Below are positions 34,167 to 44,910 of a stretch of DNA of 64,000 nt, piece after piece (position 1 is the stretch's first letter; the number at the start of each line of letters is the position of its first letter). The translations under genes and the position numbers were made by a program. Under the pieces are notes generated by a model, which saw only the letters and a list, made by a program, of their open reading frames with translations, was not told the DNA's origin and did not search any database. Source of the DNA: Eimeria necatrix (lineage: Eukaryota; Apicomplexa; Conoidasida; Eucoccidiorida; Eimeriidae); the NCBI RefSeq assembly GCF_000499385.1, contig NW_013651892.1, positions 1 through 64,000 of the forward strand, written 5' to 3'.

Positions 34167-35967
34167 CAAGGATGGAGCTGCAACGGTCCACAGTTGAGTT
34201 TTCAAGCTGAAGAGGTACTTAATGGGGGGAAAGTGGCAGGATTAGCTGCATGCCCTAAGGCGAAACCATGTTACACACGGACGGTACCTGTACTCTGCGT
34301 CATCGCGGGCTCCAGGAATTCAACGTGCTGGGAGTTTAAAAAAAGCAACAGAGCTATCGGAAGCGTATAGATACCTCTAATGGTGAAGTACTGGAATAGG
34401 GTGCTCACCCCGCAGACAACAGTAGAGTAAGAAACCATGCGGCGGCAATGCCGACGCCGCCGCACCTGATCCAGCGGCCTACCCCTCGCTTTACTGCTCT
34501 AACGCCCTGCTTATAAACTACAGGTCATTCATGTCGCTCAAGAAGCATATAAATTTGTCATTGTTTCAGACCATTTTGCTGCACGGTAATTTTCCTGCCT
34601 TCTGAGCGTCCGCGCTAGGCATCTGCTACCAGTGCTGAGGCGTCCACACAACGGTGATGGAGGAGCTTAGAGGCGGATTCCAAACACGGGTTCTTCACTT
34701 GCTACAAATAACTAATAAATTGTCAAGTAATGCTTACAAACATGCATATCACACGCGCTTTACCGGCGTGTGCAGGAGGAATTCCTCATTGCACAGCTGA
34801 ACCCCAGTTGTGCTGAACCTCGTTACAGAGAGATAAACAGCCTTCCGTTAATTTACCCTAGTACAGACCGGCTCAAATGCACGATTGGCTGTCTCGATGG
34901 CAACTGTGGGTGGCCGCATTTGCCATAATTGCCATGGGATCCCCGCCGTTTCACCAACAATGCATTGCAGCGCCAAAATGCTTTCTCGGGAACACAGGAA
35001 GGCACGCTGAGACCAGCGTGTGTATATTCCAATGTTTCTAACTTCATGGTTGCCAATGCTGCTGCTTACCCGCAGCTTCTGTTGCCATGCGTTGCCTCGC
35101 ATTGCATCGCTACAGGGGTCTACAACCACGAATAATTATACTGGCCACCAGTAAGCTGTTCGACAACAACAAGGAACAGCTCTGTGCTCCCACTTCAGTT
35201 GAACAGGAATGCTCGGCTACGTCCACATTATCCCTGGAAGCAACGAGTTTGCCCGTGCACGGCTGTCGTATTGAGGCCATTGCTACTGGTCCGTTTCCTT
35301 GTAGCTTAAACTGCGCCAATTCTCTAGCCTTCAAAACAATCTATCCCTCCAATGTGTTCCCCGTGCATGTGTCAAACGGCGCTTTTGGCAGGAACGGACA
35401 CGGGCTTCTGGCCAACGGTCAAGCATAGGCCTGCGCAGCAGCTGCTGAACACTTCAGATACTAATCTGGAGGCCTCTCGCAACGTTCTTGTCTGTGACAC
35501 TTGACAACATTGATACGCTTGCACGAAAGTGACCATGAGAGTCTGCAGAGTTTAATACTCCTTTGAGCTGTGCACACCTTTGCTTGTATATTCACTGCGG
35601 CTTTTTGCCGTTGCCATGCAGCACTGAAAGCATGAATGTTCTTGATAAGTACGAAATGGTACTTCTACATGGATGCGCCGGGTACTTCCCCTTGATGCAT
35701 TTCACACTGAGTAGGCTGAGCTGATGCTCATGCCAGCAGAGAATCATTGGAAGCAATCCTGCCTTCCTCTTCGTGGTTTAGCTGGGCGGCAGAAAGCGCA
35801 CATGCTGCCACGAATTCAGTACTCTACTGCAAATCGTCTGCATAGCAGAGTCTCCATCACTGTTGTACACACAGCAGTATGAAAAGCCTCAAACAGGAAG
35901 CGTGGCACCAGCTTCCCACGTACGGAGATGTGCTCCCATTACATCCACCAACCTGAGCCCTGTCGTT
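34167..35967. other. Intergenic, no clear gene
   Basis: Upstream of the F-box/WD40 gene and downstream of the minus-strand repeat-protein gene. A 64-codon minus-strand frame at 34271-34465 contains a hydrophobic segment and could be a 5' exon of the F-box/WD40 gene, but no join can be shown. A GC-rich hairpin (TGCGGCGGC and its complement) lies near 34438-34466. Nothing else is visible. Confidence 0.4.
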
Positions 35968-38130
35968 TCAAGCCGCTCGCGTCGACTTCACTGCAGTTTC
36001 CATGTTGTTAGATTTCATTGGATGCTCAACAGCATTTGACTGTGCCTTGATTCGATTTGGGCTACAGTTCTGCTGTGAAGATCGCTGCGGAAGGCTCGCT
36101 GCAGCAGGCACCGTATCTCCCGTTACACGCCGTGTTCCGTCTCTGTCTCCACCGCAAGTTGCAACTTCCGCCATAATGTCCTTGGATGTTCGCCTACTGT
36201 CCTTCTGTAGACAATCTGTGGCTTCCCCACCCCCCTCGGGGCCGAATGCGCCGCGCGAACGAAGTCGCAGCAGGCCGCGCCGAACTCCTTCACACTCTGC
36301 ATGCACTGCAAGGTCGATGTCTTCTGCGCGTGTTTGGCTTGCCAAGGCTAACAGCGGAGGCAAAGTGGACGTGACTGCAATCAGCACAATCAGGAAAATC
36401 AGAAAAATTTACCCAAAACAAAAACTTGAAGGCTTGCTTAGCGCACTTCCGGCAGATCAGCATCAGTATAGTGGAACATGCACAACAAAAAGCACAAGCA
36501 TGAACAGTAATTCTTGGAACACAGCATATCAACTGGTGGCCTGAAGTAAGCGCACAAAGACACGTACTTTCTGTGCCCCGAGGTAGTTTACACACGAGGG
36601 AGACGATGCCTTCTACCATCTCCAACAAACCTCGCGTCTTCCATCCTTTTCCTTTTGGGAGTGTTTTAGCGTTGAGGTGGGACAAGTTCATTCTGTCAAC
36701 TAGTTCAATTCCTGGAGCAGGCTTCCCCGGTTTTGATCGTTTCATGCAAGCGACCCAGCACGCCACCTTTGCATCTACCTTAACTTTTTGGGCCTTTTCC
36801 AAAGCTTTCTGTTGCATGAGCGCCTTTCTTTCTTCTATGGTTATATCTTCGTCTCTGAGCCGCCTCAATTGATCGCTGCTAATTCGCCTTTGGTGCTGGT
36901 CTGAGTGTAAACTGCCTTTTGTGTGACTCCGTATGCATGTGAGTGGTTCCGCTCGTTTCTGTTTCTCTTCACCACTCATAGGTGAGACCGACCCGAGGGA
37001 GCTGGTATGTGAAGGGGCCTTAGCAGTAGGGAAGGATGGAAGAGAGGACACGCGTTCCATCGAGCCCGTTGAATATTCTAAGCGATCGAGGCTACAGCAG
37101 TCGCTAGAGCTTCCCACTCTCCTCGACAAGGATGGTTTTCTCCGTGGGAAAGACCTGTTTCTCCGCAGTGCTCCCGAAGGTTGTGTGTTTGCGATGTCTC
37201 GAAAAGCGGAGGCGAGTGACGAAATTCCCGAAGACGAACTGCCTTGGTGGCATAAGCTTTCCGAATCACCATCACCTACCGAGTGAAGCACATCACTGGA
37301 GAGGCCGACCCCACTTGAGGTAAAACTGTAGGATTCTGCGGGGGACTGCTCAGCTGTACAGGCCACACACAATCAGACGGAGCATCCTTTTTATAGGTCG
37401 AACGCCACCTGGTAGAATTATCACAGCCACACGACCCTGGACACTTAGACGAAGCAATCGGGTCATCTAGGCTCGCCATTCTGTTGTGCTCTACTGCCAG
37501 CGAACAGTTCTATACGTGCTAACCTGGCCCCCAAATAGAGCTTCCTAGCGAGTCTAAAAGCTTCAGATTTGTTTTTCTTTCTTCTTCTTCTCTTTGATCT
37601 TGTTGCTGATGATACAAACACGGGCACCGTTTCAAGTACCCCTGTTGGAGAGTCTGTATCCTCACTATGTAGGACTGAAAAAACACACCGCACGCAACAG
37701 CACAAGTCTTACGCATTTTATCAAAAAATGGTTCGAAGCGAAAGAAGGACGTGGAATACCCGGCTGAGAACAGTAACCGCTGGAGATGCTCACAAACTTG
37801 AGCAAGCGTTGACCTGGTTACGATGCTGGACTCTCTAGACTAACATTGAGAATTTCGCGCAGCTCTGCCCTTTGCTTGTACTGCTGCCGCCACGTCTTTA
37901 GGTCTTCAAGAAATATCTGTGACACCACAAACACAAAGCGTGTCACTATCCCGACAATGCAGTGGCAAAGTTGGTGAAATTATTGCTGACCCAGTAAATG
38001 GTCTCTTTTGTTTCTCGCCCAGCCCCACCTGCCTCTCTGCTGCCTCATGAACCAGCTGCTCCATCATCGATCTCTTAGCCGACAGGCTTTCGGCAGCACT
38101 GCAGCAAGCATTCAAGTAGCGCAGCAAGCC
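35968..38130 (-). CDS. Unidentified multi-exon coding region, probably the 3' part of the repeat-protein gene
   Basis: Several minus-strand stretches look coding. One near 37970-38100 reads KRSMMEQLVHEAAERQ, ending at a GTGGGG donor. An exon at about 37850-37916 reads IFLEDLKTWRQQYKQRAELR. A Ser-rich then highly charged stretch near 36560-37340 includes DEDITIEERKALMQQKALEK and LVDRMNLSHLNAKTLPKGKG. A final exon starts after the acceptor GCTGATTGCAG near 36372, reads ALASQTRAEDIDLAVHAECE, and ends at 35968. I do not recognise a family. Spacing and strand suggest these are downstream exons of the 38177-41260 gene, because that frame has a donor (CCAG|GTTTGC) at 38229 just before its stop. A separate gene is also possible. 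Confidence 0.5.
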
Positions 38131-38176
38131 GACTTCAACTCAATGTCAAGGACGAAATGGCAATCACGCAATACAC

Positions 38177-41100
38177 TTAGGTGCTGTCTATTCCAAAATA
38201 AAACGGCTCATGCGTGTAGAATGCAAACCTGGCTTGCGGAAAAGACCGTCCGTCGTGAGGCGGACAGACGTTGGCATTAATGGCAGCTTCAGCTTCCCGC
38301 AAAGGGGCATATGAAAGGACCCCCTCCACCGAATCTTCTCCCCGCGAAGCCTCAACGCCTTGTGGTCCTCGTACATCGGTCTTGCCAGTCGCAGAGGCAT
38401 ATTTTTCTCCCTTTGACACCTCAGCCAGCGACATATCTAACGGACGACCAGTGCTTTTAGGGAGAGTTAATGCAGTTTGTGGCACTTTCTCCTTAGGGCT
38501 CTCTGAATCAACTGACCCCCGTTGAACAACCGCAGCGACTTCCTCTTCTCGGAAGTCTCTGACCAAAGCTGGTAGCGCTTGTGCTATCTCCGTCGGGGAC
38601 AAGCAGACTGCAGCATCCCTATTCGACGCATGCTTCGCAGAATCCAATGAGGCCTTCAACTGGCAGTGACCTTCATCAGGTGCTGATGAGTCAGAATGCA
38701 TGTGCTGTCTTTGCTGCGCAACCGGCAATGGCGTAAATTCCTTGTGAGCTGCCGTGGGCCCTTCACCGTCCACTACTCCGGAAAACGAATTGTTCTCCAG
38801 TTCCATAGACTCTGGGGCTGTTGAGTATCCTGGTGTCCACTCCAGAAGAAGGAGAATCATCTGCACCTGGGTACGAGTCAATGAACCAGATAAACGAATC
38901 AGCAGCTTCCATGGCTTGCTGTTGCAGAACATGCTTTTTGAGTCTTCATTACCAACCGATGCGCCTAAATCAGAGCGGGGAAGACGTTGGGCACACCCAG
39001 GTGCCTGACTTATATGTTGTGACAACATCCATTGAAGAAGTTGTCTCTGGTTAGCGCTAATCAATTCATTGTGAATCTGACAAGTGTTACGAGATCTCCT
39101 ATCACCATGAGCCAAAGTCGTGCCTCCGAGCTGTTGGGCGTCGCTGCTAGCATCCGCATTGATCTGAGACACTTCATCACGGCTAGCATTTGCAATCTTT
39201 TCAATGAGCTTCACCTGCTCTTCCGAAAGTGAACGAGAGAGCTGGAAAAGAAGTAGTTGGTGTACCAGCTGATGAGGCTCGTCAGAGACAGGGCCTGAAA
39301 ATTGAAACCGCCGGAGCAAGTTCGCCAGCATGTCGTCCTGTTGTGAGGACTGGGCACCAATATCATGTAATTCCAGCAAGAGTTCAAGAAGTCCAGCTTG
39401 GTCCTGTGTCAAAAGCAATGCGCAGTCTCCCCGCAGCTCCGACGTTTCATCTCCTGCATCCTCCTTGTTACTAGTTAGTTCAGAGCCTTCCCTGTATCGT
39501 GGTCCAGATATCTCTACTGTACAGCTCCCAGCACCACCAGAAAGGCTGGCTGTGGCCTCAAGTGATGCTGGCAGAAAGCCAGAATGTGGCTGCTCAACAC
39601 TGCTCTGGTGAGCATCAGTTTCCTGGAGCTGTATGCCCTCCTGAAGCAGTTGTGTTAGCAGTTGCAGCTGTTCAGGAGTAAGAGAAGCGGCAAGACAATT
39701 CATGAACATGTGCTGAAGCCCACTGCCGTCTTTGCGTCCTCCGCACATTATGAGGTCTCCGCTGGACTGCCACATGTCGCGGGCGCACTGCAGCTCCTCA
39801 AGAATCGGCAAGGCATTTCTAGTGAGTGGTGCCGAATCATGTAGATGTACCACGCAGTGCAGTGCCCCGACATATTCTTGAGGCAACAGCCTAGAGAGCT
39901 CTTGAAGTATCCCGTGCTGCAGATCACAAGTCTCGACGGCAGTTAGAGTCTCGCCGTCTATCGCGCGCTGCGTCAAGGCCATAGTCCTCGCCTGCAAAGG
40001 GGTAGGTAATCCTCCACTCCACTGAGCACATTCGGTAGATTGAAGCTCCGTTGCATTTCCTTGCGCTTCTGGTGCTTCAAGCAAACCTGAAAGGTGCTGC
40101 CTCTGGCGGGGAGTGAGTGAAGCAGCGAGGAGCTGAAGTAGGAGCTGAAGAGCCTCACTATTTGAATTCGACTCTCCTTTTACAGTGTCGCTTGCAATGC
40201 TATTAAAGAATCGTTTTTCCTGCGCTGGCGACCACCAAGCTGCCGGCTGAAAGTACAGGGTTTCAAGCAAGTGGCGGTCTTCGGGTGACAGTGGCCACGG
40301 TGGCTCTAAGAAGAGGAGCCGATGAATAGCAACGCGTTGTTTCAATCCGCAATACGGCTTCAGTTGCTCCTCTAGTGCCGCCTGGACATCGCTTCTGCTT
40401 TGCTCGTCATCCGCTTCGTATAGGACACGACGAAGGTCATCGAGCACATATGGGGATAAGGGAACACTAAACTTATCCTGAAGGGCTGCAGACGCGTTCA
40501 ACTGCTGCTCTGAAGACAGAGAATTCGCCAGTGCCCGAAGTAATAGCGTCTTCAGGCTAAGTTCTTCATCAGGTGGAAGGCTTCCGTTGGCTCGTTTCCC
40601 TAGCAAGCCGATGAATAGCTGACGTTCAGAAAGTGACAGACAACTGGCCCCTGTATTGCTCAGCAATTCGTGTAACAGCTTCGCTTCTTCATCCATTAGC
40701 GGCCCCATTCTTTCGGCGCAAAGAACATGGCGAAGTACATGGAGATCATCCGCAGAGAAGACTTCACACGAGTAGTAGTACAGCATCTCTTGTAGCTTGT
40801 CAAGCTCATTAGAAAAAGCTTGAACGCGTAAACACTGAGCTTGAAATATACCTGTAGAGGTATCCCGCTGTGGCATTCGGCCTTTCGCGGGTGCACTGCG
40901 GGGTTTCTCACACGTCGCACGTCTCTGAACTGTCGATTGCGTGAAACATACACAGCTCCAGGGACTGAACAAGTACTCTCCATGGTCCTCTTGCCGTGTT
41001 CTGGTGCTGAGTACATTCGAGTAAAGCTGGTTACCCTGACTCTTCGATACGTGACCGCCTCGTGTAGCGGTGCAGCAGCACTGTGACTCTCTTGGCCCTG

Positions 41101-41260
41101 GTAGACAAAAGCCTATGCACTCTTCATTATCCATGTTGCTCAACTCACTGAAACTCCGCTGCTCGCGGATTCTCCCCCGTGTGAAGTGCAGCATCGGTGC
41201 GTCAGCGCCACCCTTGTCTCGCCCAAAAGGTGGAGCACCTAATGGGGTATTTTTATCCAT
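38177..41260 (-). CDS. Protein built on a degenerate leucine-rich helical motif, unrecognised
   Basis: A single frame of over 1,000 codons; the ATG at 41260 (MDKNTPLGAPP) is the likely start. I know no matching family. A motif of the form L-[ST]-x-x-[QE]-x-x-L-[LI]-x-x-L-L recurs at irregular spacing: LSERQLFIGLLG, LSPEDRHLLETLY, LTPRQRQHLSGLLE, LTPEQLQLLTQLLQEG, LTQDQAGLLELLLEL, LSEEQVKLIEKIA, ISANQRQLLQWMLSQ and LTRTQVQMILLLLEW. Each would make one amphipathic helix with a Ser/Thr N-cap. The last 200 residues are disordered and Ser/Glu-rich. No signal peptide or membrane segment is visible. A frame upstream at 41424 (MWQRKLFLVIKAFMPY, then a GTAGCC donor) could be an extra 5' exon, but its phase does not fit. 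The frame ends with TAG at 38177, or is spliced at 38229 to the exons listed separately. Confidence 0.7.
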   Translation of the reverse strand: MDKNTPLGAPPFGRDKGGADAPMLHFTRGRIREQRSFSELSNMDNEECIGFCLPGPRESQCCCTATRGGHVSKSQGNQLYSNVLSTRTRQEDHGEYLFSPWSCVCFTQSTVQRRATCEKPRSAPAKGRMPQRDTSTGIFQAQCLRVQAFSNELDKLQEMLYYYSCEVFSADDLHVLRHVLCAERMGPLMDEEAKLLHELLSNTGASCLSLSERQLFIGLLGKRANGSLPPDEELSLKTLLLRALANSLSSEQQLNASAALQDKFSVPLSPYVLDDLRRVLYEADDEQSRSDVQAALEEQLKPYCGLKQRVAIHRLLFLEPPWPLSPEDRHLLETLYFQPAAWWSPAQEKRFFNSIASDTVKGESNSNSEALQLLLQLLAASLTPRQRQHLSGLLEAPEAQGNATELQSTECAQWSGGLPTPLQARTMALTQRAIDGETLTAVETCDLQHGILQELSRLLPQEYVGALHCVVHLHDSAPLTRNALPILEELQCARDMWQSSGDLIMCGGRKDGSGLQHMFMNCLAASLTPEQLQLLTQLLQEGIQLQETDAHQSSVEQPHSGFLPASLEATASLSGGAGSCTVEISGPRYREGSELTSNKEDAGDETSELRGDCALLLTQDQAGLLELLLELHDIGAQSSQQDDMLANLLRRFQFSGPVSDEPHQLVHQLLLFQLSRSLSEEQVKLIEKIANASRDEVSQINADASSDAQQLGGTTLAHGDRRSRNTCQIHNELISANQRQLLQWMLSQHISQAPGCAQRLPRSDLGASVGNEDSKSMFCNSKPWKLLIRLSGSLTRTQVQMILLLLEWTPGYSTAPESMELENNSFSGVVDGEGPTAAHKEFTPLPVAQQRQHMHSDSSAPDEGHCQLKASLDSAKHASNRDAAVCLSPTEIAQALPALVRDFREEEVAAVVQRGSVDSESPKEKVPQTALTLPKSTGRPLDMSLAEVSKGEKYASATGKTDVRGPQGVEASRGEDSVEGVLSYAPLREAEAAINANVCPPHDGRSFPQARFAFYTHEPFYFGIDST

Positions 41261-44200
41261 TGTTCCTGTATCTGGTGAAATAATGATGAAAAAGAAGGCT
41301 TTGAAAAGATATAAGCCGTGAAACGTGCAGAAGTGAGACTGCCAGTTTCGGACACGGCTACCTCGTCGATCGCTCGATAGGGCATGAAGGCCTTGATCAC
41401 TAGGAACAGCTTCCGCTGCCACATAACAAGAGCCCTAATAACATCTATGAAGAAAATTCTCTCAGCATTGACTTAAATTCGTGCAGCTAAAGGCAGACTG
41501 CAGGACTCTAAGCTACAGGGCCCCACGTGCATGAACCACTGGTCCAATGGCTCACTGATGAACCTTGCACACTTGTTGCTGGTCTCTATTATTTCCCAGC
41601 GCCTCTATTCAAACATATTTTTGAGAGACATTCACCTGATAAATGTCTTTAAGGCGACGGTTCGCACGAGTTTCACCTCATAGTCCCTACTGCCAATCTG
41701 TGTCAGCATGCAGACTGAATGTTGGCAGGCTCTTGTTCACTGTTTTTCCACACTTCAGGACCTTCAACTTTGTGGTTACTTTGACCTGGAAGTTAAGCTG
41801 CCTTTCCGAATCTCCGAACACTCATGATGCATAGTTCCTTTACACAGCTGGTGGTGCTGTTGGGTGCATGAGCTCGCGTATAGCCATCAGTTACGCTCCA
41901 CGGCGTTCCAACAGGACAACCTCTTGGACAGAAAAACTTTTCGTCTCTTCCACAGATTCCCCAATAATAAGTACAGCTCGCTCTAACCAAGCAGAATGTT
42001 GCCTGTAGGTCCCGCCTTTTACAGCAGAAAGCGGGTGGAGCACAGGTACCCTTCATCTCTGACGTTATTTCTGCTAAATGACTAGCGGCAGAGCACTTAA
42101 ACTGTGGCTGAATAGTTGAGGGTTCTCAGTCTCATGCTGCACCTTCACAGAGCTGGGACGTGACCAAATCCTCAATGTAGAAACAATAGATAAGCCTCTC
42201 GGCACCAAGGAGTTCTTAATCTGTGTCGTTCTTGATATTTTGGCACGTGATACTAGAAGGTGCCTTCAAAGCAGTGGGGAGACCCCACGAATATCCGAGG
42301 AGCAACTGACCCCAAGTACAGTTGTTTGCTCCCATTGCATTTGACATACTGACAACTCGACAAGAGAACAAGAGCTCATCTTGCACATTTAAAACACTGT
42401 GCACGAGTAGCGCTCTTCCCTATATAGGCCGCACGAATTATGTTGCTGATCTGTTCGCACGCAGGCTTGTATATTGTGCTTCTTAAATCGTGTCTAACAA
42501 AGATCAGAGGGAATAGTGTTCGCGATAAAACATGAATAAGCAAGCAATGAAACCAAACTGTGCTGCGTTAGCTTATTTGCAAGGCGATGCAAGCTATAAA
42601 ACACGTGGTTCATTGGGGGCGAATCGAGCTGCGCTCCTAGACATAGAGAATGTGGTACTTTGTCTCTACCGAAAGCCACAAGAGCAGTTGGAACGTTCAA
42701 GGATACAAAATTTTAGAATGTTTGTGCTTTGTAGGACTTCAGTAAGCGTGACAGCTGGAAGCCAGCAAGGTTGCAATGCGTCTCTACGTCGGCTTCAGAA
42801 AGACACCTGGTCAGCAACTAGCTAATTCCCGGCGAGCTTGTGAATATTGAAGCAGTCCAAGGTGACTACTTAAAAGGCGCCAGTACGATGGAGAATTTTA
42901 TATATGCGGTGTGTAATTTTTAGTGGGCATCGCGCTGCACCTTGCGATGCGATTGGATCCTCATTTCACTTTGTAAAGCAGGTCATGGGCAGATCCAGCT
43001 CGACAAATGCGACAAAAAGCTCAAAAGCAATGAACTGGCAAAAACTGTTTCCCCTTCTTGTTCTTCGGCAGGTAGCCACCCCTGACGATGGGTGATGGTG
43101 AAACAACTATAGAGAGGCGTAGCCACTATCACTGAATTATCAATAAAAGAGGTAACTCCCTTAACTGAACGCAAACACATGTATCCAGAATTTCTAGAAA
43201 TAACCTGGAAACTGCTTGTAGGGACGGAAATGAAACCTCTGTCTGGGATGAAAAGGGTTCCCGGCCCTTGTGTAGCTAGTCAGTGCGCGATGCGCAGGAC
43301 AGGCGGTAGGGTAGGACAACTTTTCCCCACTAGTAAGACGGCAAAAGCCTGCTCAAGAAAAATGAATGACTACCTAACTTTTACTGGACGCAGAAATTCT
43401 TGAAGATTCGCTGCGTCCGTGTTGGTGCACCCGCGGAGCGCTCATTGGAACGACAGCTCAGCTGGAGCGTGAAACACCGCTGGCAGAAGCCACAAGAATG
43501 GTAGTTGCTGAATAAATCACATCCACAAGTTTGTATTATATTTTGCCACGGTGTGCATCGGCAGGCTATACAGTCTCCACACGCAGCGGCTGTGCGCAGC
43601 ACTGCAGTGCCGCCCAGAAATGGCCTTCAGGTTCGCATAACTTACATTATGTAGATTTCCGTAAGAATTATTGTGTTTACACACTAATGCTGTAGGCAAT
43701 CAGTCTCAATGTCCTGTGCAATTAGGCCAAGTTTCACCCATATCTACACTACGCCGTATTGGGGTTAAGACCGGACTGTCTCGGCTGTAGAGTGACACAC
43801 AAAGTTAATTTTCCTCGCTGCAAGTGTTCTACCACCGTCAGTGGAAATCGGCGGCCCCAAAAAAGAGCTAGGAAAGGCCGTAATACTGGACAGGGTCATA
43901 GGATGTACTTCACATGCGTGTGACTGCAAACGGTCACCTACCGTTAGCAGATGGTGCGGAGGGAGTTACAGTAGTTACTAAAAAGAAAAACCAACTAGAT
44001 GTGAGCGAAGTGCAACTTTGTTGGTGTCTATTGTTGTGGAGCATGACCCTTATCCCACAACGTGCCCATCCAGTCCAGGCCAGCCATGCGTGCTTCACTT
44101 TGCAGAACATCATCGTCCATCTTCACTAGCCCAAATCATCTGTATATTAGCAAAAGAATATTTGGTCTGGGACGATTATGAGTAGCTGCTTGTGGCTGCA

Positions 44201-44910
44201 ATTCAACGTCGTTACACTCGCACTGTTGCTCGTACTCAATCGAGGCGGCAGCACTTGGTCGCATGGCACCAGGCCACCAGTTCCTTTGTAGGTCGGCCAC
44301 GAACTGTTTTCCACCATCGCAAGGTAAATTGGCTTGTTCGAAATTTTAATATGTCATATTAAAGAGCACTAGACATTCCTGAAGGCTTAACAGAGTCATG
44401 ATTCTCCTCAATGCTCTGCGAGTGGGCTGGTTGTGGCGAGCACGGAGTCAGCAGTAGTGAGCCAGTTTCATAGGAGACCAATGTAACTTCATGTTTTATA
44501 CTATTTGGAGAAAAATTCAAGATGATCTCAATCTTTTTCGTGTAAGGGCCTCTAAAACTATTTAGATGGGATGGGTGCGTTGTAATGCGCGTGGTTAGCT
44601 GACTGCAAGCCGGATTCCCTGGGGAAGTGGTGTTTTATTACCTTACACGAACACCAGGCCCTTGTCGTCACTAGATACTTTCCCTCCTTGCTCCTCATCA
44701 CCAAGGAGCTGCGGTAACGGGAGCTGCGGCGAATTTTCGAGAGGCACAGCTGCGGCCCAGCCATCGTGTAACGCCTCCTCTTCATCTTCCCGTGCTCTGC
44801 ATTCACTTTCCCATTGCAACAGAAACATAGCAGGTGCACAAGCACGGCCTAGGCTGGTCTGCTACAGCTGACCGGGTCTTTTAAGGCAGTTTTTCCTGCA
44901 CTGGTGTTTC
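41261..44910. other. Divergent intergenic region, no gene seen
   Basis: About 3.6 kb between the divergent repeat-protein gene (minus) and the FUSC-like gene (plus). All open frames are short, under about 100 codons, and show neither conserved motifs nor coherent splice structure. Both promoters should lie here. No RNA gene or long repeat is visible. Confidence 0.5.

Noticed and set aside
38177..41260. TAL-effector-like repeats, because of phrases such as LTPEQLQLLTQLLQ
   Set aside because: Spacing is irregular, there is no 33-35 residue unit, and no pair of hypervariable residues recurs at a fixed position.
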